Source: Chrysemys picta bellii (Eukaryota > Chordata > Testudines > Emydidae). Taken from it: 64,000 nt of DNA. The translations under genes and the position numbers were made by a program. The DNA lies in NCBI RefSeq assembly GCF_011386835.1, contig NC_088791.1, positions 33,330,998-33,394,997 on the forward strand, given 5' to 3'. Below the pieces are notes generated by a model that was not told the DNA's origin, made no database searches, and saw nothing but the letters and a program-made list of their open reading frames with translations. Shown piece by piece: positions 12,461-24,283 of this stretch. Position 1 is the first letter of the stretch, and each line of letters begins with the position of its first letter.

Positions 12461-13324
12461 ATTATTGCATTAGCAGTGCTTCTCTTCATTTGCCAGCTGA
12501 TGCAGAAAGGAGTGGAGGGGTCTATGGACAAGGTATTTTTTAAAGAGTTTTGTATTTCTGGCTGTGCTAAGCAACCCCTTGTCTTTGTGTTTAGTGAAGG
12601 TCCTTGTACTTAGTGAGGACAAGGAAAAGGACCCTGGTGGTTCCTTGCTCACTCATGCATGGGAGGGCTTCTTGACCCAATATGCACCTGTACAGAGCCA
12701 GTCACAATATTTGAACTTCACATGTGAATTCCTTTAAAGCAGTCCTCTGATTTTCATACTGTATGTTTGGCAAGAATACACTACAGTGATGAGTGTCCTA
12801 GGAAAAGGAAGAAAGGAGAAGAAAGAAATATGGCTCTGAATATTTATCTGTGAGTAACTATTTCAAGGTAGTCCAAAGGAAAGTACTGTGGAGATTATTA
12901 TTTTCTCCAAGGTAGCTGAGCCTAAGAGTTGGGATTTGGAAGTAAAGGGATTAGCTCCTCTGCACACCACTGTCTATGTTAGAAGCTTTTGATCCATTGG
13001 ATTTTAGTATATTGTTAAGTCTCTTTGGTAAAAATGAGCTAAAACATGCATTCTGTTAACCAGCCAACTACTAAGTGTCTCAGCATTCTCTTCAGTTTGG
13101 GAATCTACAGGGATTAACTAACTTGAGTCCTATTATTAAGGTATTAATCATATCAGACTTCCTGCTATACCTGTCAACTGTTCAAAATAAGTGTCGTTAT
13201 TCTTTTTCACATACAAAGTGTCAAGGTTTTTAAGTGGCAGATAAGAATAGGAAAAAAAATATACGGCACTCATCTGGATTTTGTGTATGTGTATAATTTT
13301 CAGTTCTGCACATTTTCCACACTA
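12461..13324. other. Intergenic stretch, no gene seen
   Basis: No splice-flanked frame, RNA gene or identified repeat is visible. Confidence 0.5.
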
Positions 13325-13418
13325 CGGACCAAATTCTCAGCAGGTATAAATCACCTTAACTCCAGTCAAGTGAAGGAAGATATGCCAATGTACACTAGCA
13401 GAGAATCTGGTCCTAAAT
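13325..13418. mobile_element. Small palindromic MITE
   Basis: Left end GGACCAAATTCTCAGCAGG and right end AGCAGAGAATCTGGTCC are inverted copies spaced about 60 bp apart. No coding capacity. Worn relatives lie near 7985-8095 and 52660-52850. Confidence 0.6.
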
Positions 13419-13602
13419 TTCATGTACAGTATAGCTGACAAATGCTGAGATGAGTTGTATAAATGAAAAACACATATTTGCAGAAGAAATGTACTCGTCT
13501 ACCTCCTCTGCCTCACTGTAAGATTTGGCCTAGTTGCAACAGTATCACTTACCCTGATATGTTTTCTTGTGATTAATATATTTATTTTCATTCTTATTTC
13601 AG

Positions 13603-13705
13603 GAGGGACTATGGCTAAAGTATGGTTAAAAGATGAAAAAAATGAAACATTTATAAATGAAGTTGTAAATGGAAAGGAAATATGTGTCAAATACAAATTT
13701 TCCAA
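13603..13705 (+). CDS. Candidate internal exon of an unrecognised host gene
   Basis: A T-rich tract and TTATTTCAG acceptor (AG at 13601-13602) precede a 103-nt segment that ends at a good donor (TTCCAA, then GTAAGTAC from 13706). A possible branch site TGATTAAT lies about 30 nt upstream. Only one phase is open. It starts with two bases of a split codon and gives 33 codons plus two bases, rich in lysine, glutamate and asparagine, including AKVWLKDEKNE and VNGKEICVKY. I do not recognise the protein. No neighbouring exon is visible, so long introns or a false positive are both possible. It is not obviously part of any repeat in the window. Confidence 0.35.
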
Positions 13706-13852
13706 GTAAGTACACGAAAGAAAGATCAATTGTTTTCAGCAGCCCATTGCCATTGTAAAGTATATAATGATGGTGCGGAAAAAGAAGTACACTCTGGTGC
13801 TTCTCTGGGCTTTACTAGGTCTTATAATTCATTTGGGTTTTTCAGAATTACC

Positions 13853-13965
13853 AAGGCCCTGATTCTGTGAAGTACTTAAGCATGTGCTTAATTCTATCCC
13901 CGTTTAGCAGAGCACTTGAGTATATGCTTAACTTTTGACTTTAACAAGATGTAAGCACACACTTA
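13853..13965. repeat. Palindromic MITE fragment
   Basis: AAGGCCCTGATTCTGTGAAG, AAGCATGTGCTTAA and TGAGTATATGCTTAAC are arms of a common foldback repeat (outer arm GGGCCTGATCCTGCAAA-like). Only one side is well preserved. Confidence 0.45.
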
Positions 13966-14061
13966 GATGCAAGATCTATTTTCAAACAAACAAACTGCAA
14001 TAATGCACCAGAGTCCTGGCTGGATGTCCCCGTAGTCTACTTGACCATCACAGAACCAGAT

Positions 14062-15172
14062 TGTGACACATGGCCAGAAAGGGTTAAGCAGCTCGCAGGC
14101 TAAATGACCCAGAGTCAACCTTTAGAGACATGTTAGAAAAGTATGTAAATGGTATTTAGGACCATTCCATGTTAGGTAGGCTAGAACTTTGAAATGCAAA
14201 CCTGTATTGTTAGAGAATTAGAGGTGATACTAATTGTATATGTTTACTTATATCTTGTTAGATGTTAGCCATGTAACCAGACAGTTCCTGTCTATTCCTA
14301 TAGCTATTGATTCAGAGATCAAAAGGAAATATTAACATTTAGATTACTCTTGGGTGAAATAACAACATTGTCTATATGTCTCTTTAAAGTTTGTAATAAA
14401 CTGCTTAATGGATAAATTGCCTGATGTTAACCCATATAGTAATTACTGGTGATGTTTAGGAAATAGGTTACTTCAAAAGCCTATTGTACACCCAGGGCTG
14501 TATGGTCAAGAGGCTGCTAGAAAACTGTATAAAAAGACTCTTGGGACTTGATCCTCTCATCTCAGATCTACTTGATGCTTTATGCAGAGAACTTGAGTCG
14601 TAAGACTGAGATCTCCAGTCCCATCTGGATCACCTTGGATATGAACATTAGATTATAACCTATGGACTAATTCTGAAACAACTCTTTGCAACTACAAAGC
14701 TCACCATCTCTACTATGAAACTGATCTCAGAACTGTACTCATGTCTGTGTGTATACTGATCTTTTAACCAATACTCTCACTCTCTTTTCTTTTTTAATAC
14801 ATTTTAGTTTAGTTAGTAAGAACTGGCTGTAAGCATGTATTTAGATAAGATCTGAAAAGTTCATTAACTTGGGAGGTAATATGTCCAGTCCTTTAGGATT
14901 GGCAGAACTTCCTTCTATGGTGAATAAGATTTTCAGTAATCCTCATCATATCTGACTTGGGTGTCTGGGTGGAAGCCCAAAACTGGGTTGCCTTAAGGGA
15001 ATTGTGTTTTGGCTTCCGGGTAACCAGTAAGGTATTGTAGAAGCTGTTTTGTGCTGGCTTGGTAAATCTAAGTATTGGAATATCCACCAGCTTTGGAGAT
15101 TGTCTGCCCCAGTCTTTGCAGTTTACCCTAATTGAGTAACCTCAGTGTGGTCCCCTTGGGGCCCCGGTCACA
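14062..15172 (+). mobile_element. Solo LTR of an endogenous retrovirus
   Basis: The unit opens TGTGACACATGG and closes CCCCGGTCACA. The flanking pentamers CAGAT (14057-14061) and CAGAC (15173-15177) match at four of five positions, a worn target duplication. It holds a poly(A) signal GTAATAAAC near 14394 and a TATA-like CTGTATAAAAAG near 14526. There are no internal genes, so it is a solo LTR of about 1.1 kb. The short frames inside show no domain. Confidence 0.65.
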
Positions 15173-15459
15173 CAGACAGAGAAGGTGGGTAGCTTTGTAT
15201 TCATCTTTTCTTCAAACATCAAATCCAAAAGAGGTGGCTCAGGTAAAAAAACAAGTTCATTTGAATTCATTTATCTAACAACATCAAAGCTAGCAGATTT
15301 TAACTTAAATGAAAGCCCCCTCCCAAAATCTAAAGGGTTCATAAAGGAGCTCACTGATACTTTGTGCATAATGGTGATGAAATTTCAGTGTCCAACCTGA
15401 CAAAACCCCAATAATAATATTACCTGTCTCCTGTATTGCACTCTTCATCAGTAGACCTC

Positions 15460-15645
15460 ACAACACTTACACAGAAAGTATTCATTATTATCCCCCTTTT
15501 ACAGATGGGGGAACTGAGGTGCAGAGAGGTGAAATGACTTGCCTAATGTTACTCAGAAGTCCAGTGGGAGAGCTGGGACTAGAACCTAGCTCTGCTGAAT
15601 CAGTGCAATGCTTTGCCCATTAGGGAATGCTACCTTCTCTCCCCA
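15460..15645 (-). repeat. MIR SINE, antisense
   Basis: TTATTATCCCCCTTTTACAG, GGGGGAACTGAGGTGCAGAG, GTGAAATGACTTGCC and GAGCTGGGACTAGAACC are successive blocks of the reverse complement of MIR, the ancient tRNA-derived amniote SINE. The order and spacing are preserved. Confidence 0.8.
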
Positions 15646-18169
15646 CTTGCCTCTTAGGAATCTTACAGGTCATCTGTGGTTCACCTTGGACCTTGTCTTT
15701 GGTTTAGATGTTAATATCAAGGATATCCCAATCCAGCCACTATGTTGGCCAGACCAGCATCTCATTAAGGCCATGGTCAGAGCTCTCTTAATTCCCAGGC
15801 AATCTTGACCCTGATCTGACCAAAAAGACTCTTACACTGCATCAACTTCCAAAGCATGCTAAAGGACAGCAGCAATCCACTGAGCACATGCGTCAAGGAT
15901 CTAGTGAGTCACACTCATTATATGCTAGCCACAACCTTTGTCACACTGGCCCCCAAATGGTCTCTTCCTTCCCATTGCCTACACAAAACTCCTCTCAGGA
16001 ACGAAAGACCATCCCAAAGCACCTTCCACCTACCCCCAAACCCTATCCAGACAAAGATTCCACTGCACACACAACTCTCCCCTGGGGAGAGGATGAGAGA
16101 GAGAACGAATCATATGAAACAGATTTAAGTCATGTTGCTTAATGCACTAGTTGAAGAAATTCATATAGTACTGTGATGAGGGCCGGATAAGAAACTATTT
16201 AGAACAGAATAAAATTAATGTTAAGCATGTGTTTTGCTGAATTAAGGTCTCACTTCCTTATGGACTAACTCTTATATAATTTAGCTTTTGACCTAAAAAT
16301 AAGCTGTAACTTTTAGTATGTGGAGGCTATTATTTTGTTGACATGTTTCATTAAAGTATCGTAATTTTGGAGGAGAGACATGCTGCACATGAAAGAAAAT
16401 ACATTGTTTCTAAGATGCAAAAATAGTTTTCTTTAGTGTGTTTTAGTTTAACTGAGAAACGTTTTTGGTTAATGAGAAGTGAGGTAGTTTTATTATATGC
16501 ATAATCAATGTGGGATTGCCATTATATGTACCAGTTGAGTTCAAAAGTACTTTAAACATTTTTCTTCAAATTTCTGACTTGATCTACTGAGTCGTATTAC
16601 ACTGGTTTTGGTCACTTAGTTAATCAGATGCAGGCCTACGTGACATAACATAATGTGTTTTGTTCTTATTCATTGTAGTCTACTGCTGTATGTACAATAT
16701 GTAGCAAACTAAAAAGAAACACTTGCAATTGAAAATGTCATATAATCAATTACCTATTTTCTAGAACTGGACAAAAAACTGGAATTTCTCAAGATTCAGC
16801 TACTATGCCTGTAAGCTATAGAGAAGGGGTCAAGATGCAAAGTTCAGATCTACAAAGATCCAGGAATGTTTATAATTCAGGTGTTGTCCAGGTCCACCTT
16901 TAGTAAGATACATTTGGTTTAAATGAAATATAATATCCCATCACTCGTGCTTTCTCTAGTTTGTGTAGGGTGTAGGCCAGAAGGTGGTATTTGTGTTGTG
17001 TTTTGAGGCGATGCTGGGTGTAGTAGGCTCAACTCTGAAAAGCTAGACTGTCAGGGAATGCAGTAATTGGCAGGACAAATGAGCAAGGAGCAGGTTGGAT
17101 AGCAGAAAGATAAATACAAATTGCATACTGCATTCCCTGAAGCTTATTATTTTTAAAAAAATATTTCAACATATCCAGCAAAGGTAACCTAACTGGGTTT
17201 AGGAATTTAATAATAATCACTCTGCTACGCATTTGTGTTTTTACATGTTTATCCAAAGTTTCCAAACTTTTTTGGTCTGGAAATCAAACTTAGAATCTTG
17301 AGATGATGCAGCTTCCTTCTGAGTTTTCCAGTATTGCTTGGAGGCTGAATCCTTTATTGTGAATCCTAACTTTGTTAAATTAGGCCAGTAATATGGCCAA
17401 ATGACTATGCTTATGGAGTTGTCCAAATAAATACAAACTTCCCTGTCAAGATTTTTCCTTTCTAGTACTCTGGGTTTTCAGTCTCTGCCCACAGGGTATA
17501 CTTCTCAGTATGTAGTAAACCACATATAATAAAGGGTCAGACCTGTGGAGTCCTTTTCAAAATATAATTAACATTCTCCCCAGCCAGAGGTTTTTCTCTT
17601 CCCCTGTGTTCTGGCATAACCCACCTCTAAAGTTTTCCTTCTCTGTCTGTATTTTGCAGAAACAAATTAGCAAAGGGAAAAACCAGGATATTATTTCCCT
17701 AAACAAAATGGTCCTTTCCAAGGGTTGCTTTCCCCTGCCTATGTTCTACTAGAACAGCTCTGTTTTCAGCTCCTTTCACTAAACAGCATGTAGCTAATAT
17801 AAACCACACCCATTTAGTGTGGCATTCTGTCCTTGTCTAGTGGTGGCTGGACAATACATAAAGGTTGATGAGTCTGCTACAGCTGTGGCTAACTGAGGTG
17901 AGGCTTTTAGCTCAGGGAATAGTGGCTCATGCTTTAAGATTCAGAGATACCAGACTTGGTCCATGCTGCCAACAACCCACCTGCGCGCCTGACATTGCAC
18001 TATTGCTGTCTCTCTGCACAAGATCTAAGTCAAAGTATTTCTTAAACTTAGGGTTTCCTTCCTCAGCTTCCAGACCTAGGTTGGCATCTCAGGTCTTTCT
18101 TCTAAGTAAAAGCAGGGTGTGAGAGACAACATCCCATAATATCCTGAACAAACCTTATGGAATGAAGAT
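15646..18169. other. Intergenic stretch, no gene seen
   Basis: No gene was recognised. A pyrimidine-rich segment with a cryptic acceptor (TGTATTTTGCAG) occurs near 17650 but no good exon follows. 17880-17990 (TAGCTCAGGGAATAGTGGCTC...) faintly recalls a tRNA-derived sequence, but no cloverleaf can be drawn. Confidence 0.45.
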
Positions 18170-19610
18170 TAACAATACAGTTAAATCTCACTCAAGGAGG
18201 GTTAACACTGTTGGGGTACATTGCATTAAAATGCAATTGTGTACGTGTTTTTGTGGCATTGTATGTTCTTTTTCTAGTAGGGAGGAGGATGCTAACATAT
18301 GTACTTTATTATCAGCCCTTTGAAGGCACCCCCTTGGAAAGGTGCACATATACTAGTTCAAACTGGATTTTCTGGGGACACTAACAGCCAAGGTAGAGTT
18401 GCCAACCCTTTTGGTTTTGCCGGGAGTCTCCTGGAATTAGGCGCTATCTCCCAGAGGCTATTGAAGCCAAACTGGGAGATTTTAGGGAACTATGGCCAAT
18501 GGGAGTTGTGGGGATTATGACTACAGGCAGGGGCAGCTTGCGGAGCCCCCCCCTCCCAGGGGTTGCAGGGACATGCCAGCCGCTTCCGGGAGTGGCACGG
18601 GGGCAGGGCAGGCAGGGAGCCTGCCTTAGCCCCACTGCGCCACCGACCGGGAGCCACCCGAGGTAAATGCTGCCCGGCTGGAGCCTGCACCCGCACCCCC
18701 TCCCACACTCCAGCCCTGAGCCCCCCTCCCAGAGCCAGCACTCCAAACGCCCTCCTGCACCCCAACCCCCTGCACCGGCCCTGAGCCCCCTTCTGCACCC
18801 CAACCCCCTGCCCCAGGCTCAGCCTGGAGCCCCCTCCCACACTCCAGAGCCTGCACCCGAACCCCTGTCCCAGCCCAGTGAAAGTGGATGAGGTGGGGGA
18901 GAGTGAGCAATGGAAGGAGGGAGGGCTGGAGTGAGTGGGTGGGGCCTTGGGGAAGGGGTGGGGCAGGGCAAGGGTGTTTGGGTTTGTGTGTTTAGACAGT
19001 TAGCAAACCTAGACAAAGGGTTTTTGGATAAACAACCTGATTTTAAACTGGCTCAGGGCCTTCTTTTTGTCCCAGCAAACAGACAAGTCCCCTGCTCCAT
19101 TGAGGGCTCCATTGAGGGCCCCAATCCTTAGCATAGGGCTGGAAGGACTGAACCTATTGAGGCCTCATAAGACTGAGTGTTTGTTCTGAACTGAAGCTGT
19201 GATGAACTTATAACATGAGTAATCCCCTTTGGGTGAGGGTTTGAAGGACTGCTCCTGCCAGAATTCTCATTAGGGTTATTAGTAGGCATGTAGGTTCTTT
19301 TATTGTTTTTGATGTTTTCTCTGTAAAGCAGTCTACTTTAAGAATAGAGTAGGCTTGCATAAGAAGTGCGGTGGGGTACTTTATACCTGTAGCAATTATA
19401 CCTGTTAACTGTCCCTAAAGAGAAAGCAAGCAGGTTCTGCTTGGGCAGCCTGTTTCTGCTGGGGATAACAAAGTGTAGGCAGGGAACTGAGCTTCCTGAA
19501 AATATGGTAGTCTGAAGGGAGAGGGACACATGTCTCCACCCAGGAGAGGCAACACACTGAGGAAGCCTGAGAGTGGTTGCCCTTACTAGAGCACTGAAGG
19601 GAAATACAGG
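18170..19610 (+). repeat. Retroviral LTR fragment, interrupted by a GC-rich MITE
   Basis: The blocks GTTCAAACTGGATTTTCTGG, then TTTTTGGATAAACAACCTG, TTTAAACTGGCTCAGGGCC and CCCAGCAAACAGACAAG match in order the LTR-like sequence at 30141-30790. There the same landmarks lie within about 100 bp of each other. The extra DNA here is the element at 18393-18998. No terminal duplication was identified, so the ends are approximate. Confidence 0.55.
18393..18998. mobile_element. GC-rich non-autonomous element inside the LTR
   Basis: Left end AGAGTTGCCAACCC and right end GACAGTTAGCAAAC are imperfect inverted repeats. The interior is C-rich on the plus strand (18660-18880) with reiterated CTGCACCCCAACCCCCTG-type units, which produce long meaningless frames on both strands. 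It splits an LTR that is continuous in the related copy at 30141. Confidence 0.5.
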
Positions 19611-19992
19611 TGCAGTTGCTATGACACAGGGCACAATGCAAAGAAAACTGAGCGGAGTTTACTTCCCTGTCCTCCAGGAGATTCTCGTCCTTCTTGCCTC
19701 CACTGTATGAACAGATGTCACAACTCACTCCTTTGTCATTCATCCTTCTCTCTTCCCCAGGAGTATAAAATGCACAGTGAAAAGGACTCACAATGTAAGT
19801 CTGATACTAGAGGAGACCTGCTGATGTAAATTCATTAGGGACCAGTGGATACCAATTCTGCCAGTCAGTCTCTATGATTTGTTAAAAACTGAGAAGAGAA
19901 ATGGTGAAAATAAAAAAGAAGTGCTATCTTTTTCAAAAACTAGATAATGTGACAAAAGACAGACACCATTACTGTAGCTAGAATGTGTGATT

Positions 19993-20012
19993 TGTGTGTG
20001 TGTGTGTGTGTG
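19993..20012. repeat. (GT)n microsatellite
   Basis: A run of about ten GT units preceded by GTGATTTGT. Simple sequence only. Confidence 0.9.
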
Positions 20013-20940
20013 TCACTTTCTGAAAGATGAATTAAGCTCAGGATTGTGGAAAAGGTTTCTGCATGTCTCAAATGTCATGTCATGGAAACAGTAATTTGTC
20101 TGTGAAAACACCATCAGTTATGAAGTTGCACAAGGTTTTGCAGTTGAAACAATTTTGCTTGAGAAAAGGGCCCATTTTTGAGAAAAATGATGGTGTAAGT
20201 ACAGAAACTTCACAAAAGGGGAGAGCTTCCTGGCAGAACATAATGCACCTCTTGTTTTTAATAGTAAGTAACCAAATCATATTTATTACCTACATAATAC
20301 TGTTTTATTATGACCTAATAAAATAAGGTTATGACTAATTTGAATTATGATTAAAAAGATTACACAGAACTGAGGAAAAACAGATTTTGTCCATTAAAAG
20401 TTATAAAGGAATATTTATCTAACCCTTTTTCACTGCCATAACTTAATTTAGTATACCAGAGACATTATATAACTCTAGTTTGCACTTAGGTGGCTCAGAG
20501 GTTTGTTAATGGTTCTCACAGGATACAATTACTGATGAACATATTGTTTCTAAAATTGAGTACTCAACTCTGCCTCATCACTAACATACCTTTTTTTTAA
20601 CCAAGCTTTGTTATGCTAAACAAAGGATAAAATTTCCACCATTCTCTGCCCTCTTAAAATTCTTTAGACAGTTAATTATTTTGTCACATTTATGTCACTC
20701 TTACATCTTTTAACCTGATTTGTAAGCAATATGCCATGTTTCAGTGGGAAATTGTGTGTATTTTATGCAAGGGCTGATGACATCTACATTATCTAGAACC
20801 TTGTTAATTTGCATTAACGATGGGGAAGAACCATAGTGAATTAAACAATGGTGCAAATTAGCTAATGAATGAACAATGAAAAAGCAGTGTAGTTAATCAA
20901 ATATGTTTAGTTTATTTTGACAGTTGTAGATCAGCTTTAT
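20013..20940. other. Intergenic stretch, no gene seen
   Basis: A weak acceptor and donor pair near 20147-20195 was considered as an exon and rejected. Nothing else is notable. Confidence 0.5.
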
Positions 20941-20944
20941 TTAT

Positions 20945-22290
20945 GTAACCCTTCTGCCCCTCTGAGTTGGCAGAAACAAGGGCCGCGTTCAGTATCTAGG
21001 GGTTCTGTTTCAATAACGCAATGCAAAACCGGCTCGAGCCCCCACCCAGTGAGCTGGGACAATTACATACCACCCCTCGGGTGCCTCTAGAAGGCAATAC
21101 TTCCCCTCTCGCAAGCATGGAGTCTGAGTGTAGCAAAAGCCTTTTAATAAAGGGGGGAAACAATGCGGCATTATGTTGGGGAAACACCACAAACAGGATT
21201 CATAACACAAGCTATGAGCAAAAGACCCACCTCCAAGTAGGTTTGGCAGTGTCCTTTTCTCCTCAGGGTCTTAAGTTCAATCACCCCAAAGTTCAACAAC
21301 CCAAAAGTCTCGGTCCCTGGTCAGTGCCACTCCAGAGTTCAAAAGTTTATCTGCAGAGTTTTACCCCCCCCAGCCTGGGTGGAAATGGGAGTGGGGGCAC
21401 ATGGGGTGTTAAGGGGCACCTTAGGTGGTCCGAGGCCGACTGCCCCACCTCTCCGTGGAGTTCTGCTGCAGCCTTCACCACGAACGGCTCCGCTCTACCA
21501 GCCGCTATGGTCCGGTCTGGTCCTCCAGCCATCCCGTGAGCTGCTCCAACCGTCCCACAAACTGCTCCACTCTGCCAGCTGCTCTACTCCACCAGCTGTC
21601 CCATGAACCGCTCCAGCTGTCCCCGCAAACTGCTCTGCTCCGCTCCACTCACTGTTCTGTGGGCTGCACCAACCGTCCCGCAAACTGCTCCACTCTGCCA
21701 GCTGCTTAGCAATATATGTTCAGGCTCCCCCACTAGTTAACACAGCACTCAGTGATCTTAGCTCAGTAATTTTAGCTCTTTTAGTGATTTCAGCTTGTAG
21801 TAGGGGAGCCCCAGTGCTGGTGCACCATTGGCCCAAAGTGAATTTAGCTTATTAGCCTCTAGCTAGACTTCTAATGGAATCAAAATTAGCTCTGCTATTT
21901 AACAGTGAAGAGAGGAGGCCATACAATTGGTATTCCAGGCCCTCAAAAGGGGCCTATACCATCAGATACACATACCTATCCCCAACCTCTCTCAGTTCAT
22001 TGGGTTTTAGAACCAATGTTCCTTGTCTAGCAAGTGCTACTTAGGTGATGGTGAGACCCTCTGTCATAAAACATTGTCTTTGATTCACATAATCAGGGTA
22101 ACAATACTTTATTCCTCCTGCCCCAATAACAAAGAAACTCGGGATCCCACAGTTGCCAAAGTGACCATTTTGGGCTGCTGTGGGCTCATGCTAGGCAGGG
22201 TGGGTGTGCCTATGCAAACAAGATCAGCCCCTGAAGTTCTTTTTCACACTCGCCATAATTTACCACCAGATATCAGGGTAGAGCTCATCC
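20945..22290 (-). repeat. Probable antisense LTR or LTR-like repeat with an internal minisatellite
   Basis: The segment from AACCCTTCTGCCCCTCTGAG onward has the promoter-poor, GC-mixed form of a reptile retroviral LTR read backwards. TTTTAATAAAGG near 21140 may be its reverse poly(A) area. It carries reiterated units (see 21541-21715). The 172-codon frame 21021-21539 has no domain and lies in the repeat. Ends are approximate. Confidence 0.4.
21541..21715. repeat. Diverged minisatellite of about 40-bp units
   Basis: CTGCTCCAACCGTCCCACAA, then ACTGCTCCACTCTGCCAGCT, recurs almost unchanged at about 21667-21708 (ACCAACCGTCCCGCAAACTG, then CTCCACTCTGCCAGCTGC). Partial units (CCAGCTGTCCCATGAACCG, CCAGCTGTCCCCGCAAACTG) lie between. 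Confidence 0.7.
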
Positions 22291-23919
22291 TGACTCTGCT
22301 TACATTTATATTATTTGCTAAGTGCTGACAATTTTTGATGGTGTACCTAACCATAAAGACAATTCCTACACTGAGGAGTTTACATTTAAGAAGACAGCCT
22401 ATGATGGGGCTTAATCCCCATCACCTGTAAAGCAAGGGAGAGACCCTAATTAGTTATACTCTATAACTGGGAGGTGATTAAATGATTGTTTTCTGGCCAC
22501 AGGAGGAGGAGCTAGGTTGCCCAAGGAGCAGAGAGAGTTCAGTAGAGGGGAGAACCAGGTGAGAAGAACTACTAGGGAGAGTTCCCTCTCCCTGGGAAGG
22601 GCTGGGAGGAAGGTCCAGTAGTTTGGGATTGGCTGGGATCAGGAAGCAGAGCTACAGGAGCGTGGTTAACTCTGTGGTGGGGCCCTAAACTGGAGAGGAG
22701 CCTTGAGCTAGTGCTTATGAGGACCAGGGATTGAGAAACAAGCCCTGGAGGGGCAAAGACTGATTTTTGGGAGACAAGCCCTGGAGGGACAAAGTATCTT
22801 TTTTTGTTTGGTGCTGAACCACAGGAGGGAATCAAACTGTTCTGTGATTTGGCTGGAGGGCTGACACACAGAAGATGTGCTAAGTCAGTCCGGAGAAGAG
22901 ACTGGCAAAGACTGACCCTTTCTGCTGAGGAAGTGGCCACCAAAGGTCATGTGAGAGGGAAAGTCTTCTGCACAGCCATGTCCGGGCATGAGGGAGGTAC
23001 CCTAGAGGTAAGGACACATGCTTGCACTATCACAGAGAAGACAGGCCACAGTGGGAAATACAAGGGAGGGAATAATCTGTGATTCTTTTTTATCTTACTT
23101 CTTGTGTGGCTATTATAATACTCAGAATATAATAGTTTAGATTTTCCTGATAAAAATTCTGTGAAAATTAAGTCTTTGTGCTATGAGGAAGATGGACAGA
23201 ATTTTGTACAGATTATAAAGTATTGGGGGTAAGTAAAATTCACATCAGTGAGGTATTGGTGTATGATACCTTTCATTCAGAAACATATCAAGGAATCATT
23301 TTGTCTACTACTTTTTAACCTTTGAACTGTAGGGGAATTTAGGTAGGTAGGACTAACCCCACAGTAGGAATTTGACTAGGAAAACCTCTTTCAAACATAG
23401 TTCTGAAATGTTTAATGGCCACAGTGGTCAGGACTTAGGTTCAATGTCTTATCCCAAAGGCAGCAACACGATGTCCTCTAAAACCACAGAGGGCAAACTG
23501 CCACCTTTTGCTCATTAGCAACACTTCCTGCAGGCTTTAATGGCCTTGGTTTCCCTTTGAAATCATTTACCCAGTACTGAGCAGCCTCGTCCCTGCTAAA
23601 TTTATGCAATTTGACAAAGTCACAGCTCAAAGTGAAATGACTGTTGGCTGCGTAATATTGTTGGTGGAAAAGAAAGGGATGGCGGGGGAGGGAAAGCAAA
23701 TGGAAAAACATATTTTTTTTTTTTTAGAAAACATCAGTGAATTCATGAACAATGGAGTAAGTGTATTGATTTTGCTTTTGTCAGAATTGGCAAAAATGAT
23801 GGTAACTGTGACAAATATTGCAACCCCCACAATATCTTTGGAGACCAAATTGTGTTACATTTTGTCAATGATTTGTGTCACTGTGGACCAGGAATTGTAT
23901 GCAACTCTGGGAGGCAGGG
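22291..23919. other. Repeat-like intergenic DNA, no gene; left part of the LTR hit by the DIRS element
   Basis: 22440-23080 is a purine-rich LTR-like stretch (GGGAGAGTTCCCTCTCCCTG near 22575; the unit CAAGCCCTGGAGGG(G/A)CAAAG occurs twice, at about 22739 and 22780). The final bases CAACTCTGGGAGGCAGGG (23902-23919) appear to continue at 30141 as the interrupted target. No gene was recognised. Confidence 0.4.
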
Positions 23920-23936
23920 TTCTTCTTCGAGTGCTT

Positions 23937-24101
23937 GCTCATATCCATTCCATTAGGTGTGTGTGCGCGCCGCGTGCACGATCGTCGGAAGATTTTTACC
24001 CTAGCAACACCGGCGGGTCGGCTGTGGAGCCCCCTAGAGTGGCGCCTTCATGGCGCTGAATATATACCCCAGCCGACCCGGCGCCCCCTCAGTTCCTTCT
24101 T
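23937..24101 (+). repeat. DIRS left inverted terminal repeat (165 nt)
   Basis: From GCTCATATCCATTCCATTAG to CAGTTCCTTCTT, this is the reverse complement of 29929-30093 with, by eye, no mismatch. The left outer 17 nt (23920-23936) differ from the right outer end, as is usual in DIRS elements. A TATA-like GAATATATACC occurs at about 24058. Confidence 0.9.
24056..24068 (+). promoter_or_regulatory. TATA-like box in the DIRS left terminal repeat
   Basis: TGAATATATACCC is the only TATA-like motif upstream of the gag start (24284) and lies in the terminal repeat, where DIRS promoters are expected. The same motif in the right repeat would point inward in antisense. Function is inferred. Confidence 0.4.
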
Positions 24102-24283
24102 ACCGCCCCTGACGGTCGTTGGAACTGTGGAGCGCTGCTTAGCTGTTCTCCACTCTCCCTAGCTTAGTTCGTTATTCGCAGTTAAATAGTTCAATAGTTT
24201 TAAGAGTTGTCTAGTTGTTATAATAGTTCAGGGGATTAAGGGGGTCGTCTCCCCCTTTCTCCCCCGGCCGCGGGGCCGGGCTC

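Noticed and set aside
17640..17700. Splice acceptor TGTATTTTGCAG
   Set aside because: No donor at a sensible distance with an open frame.
18444..19016. Several overlapping 65-119-codon frames on both strands
   Set aside because: They come from C-rich, stop-poor repeat units in the MITE. Glycine/proline low complexity, no domain.
20157..20197. Small exon between TTTTGCAG and GTAAGTAC
   Set aside because: Weak pyrimidine tract, uncertain donor position and no convincing reading frame.
21021..21539. 172-codon frame
   Set aside because: Lies in an LTR-like repeat with a minisatellite. No domain or codon-level signal.
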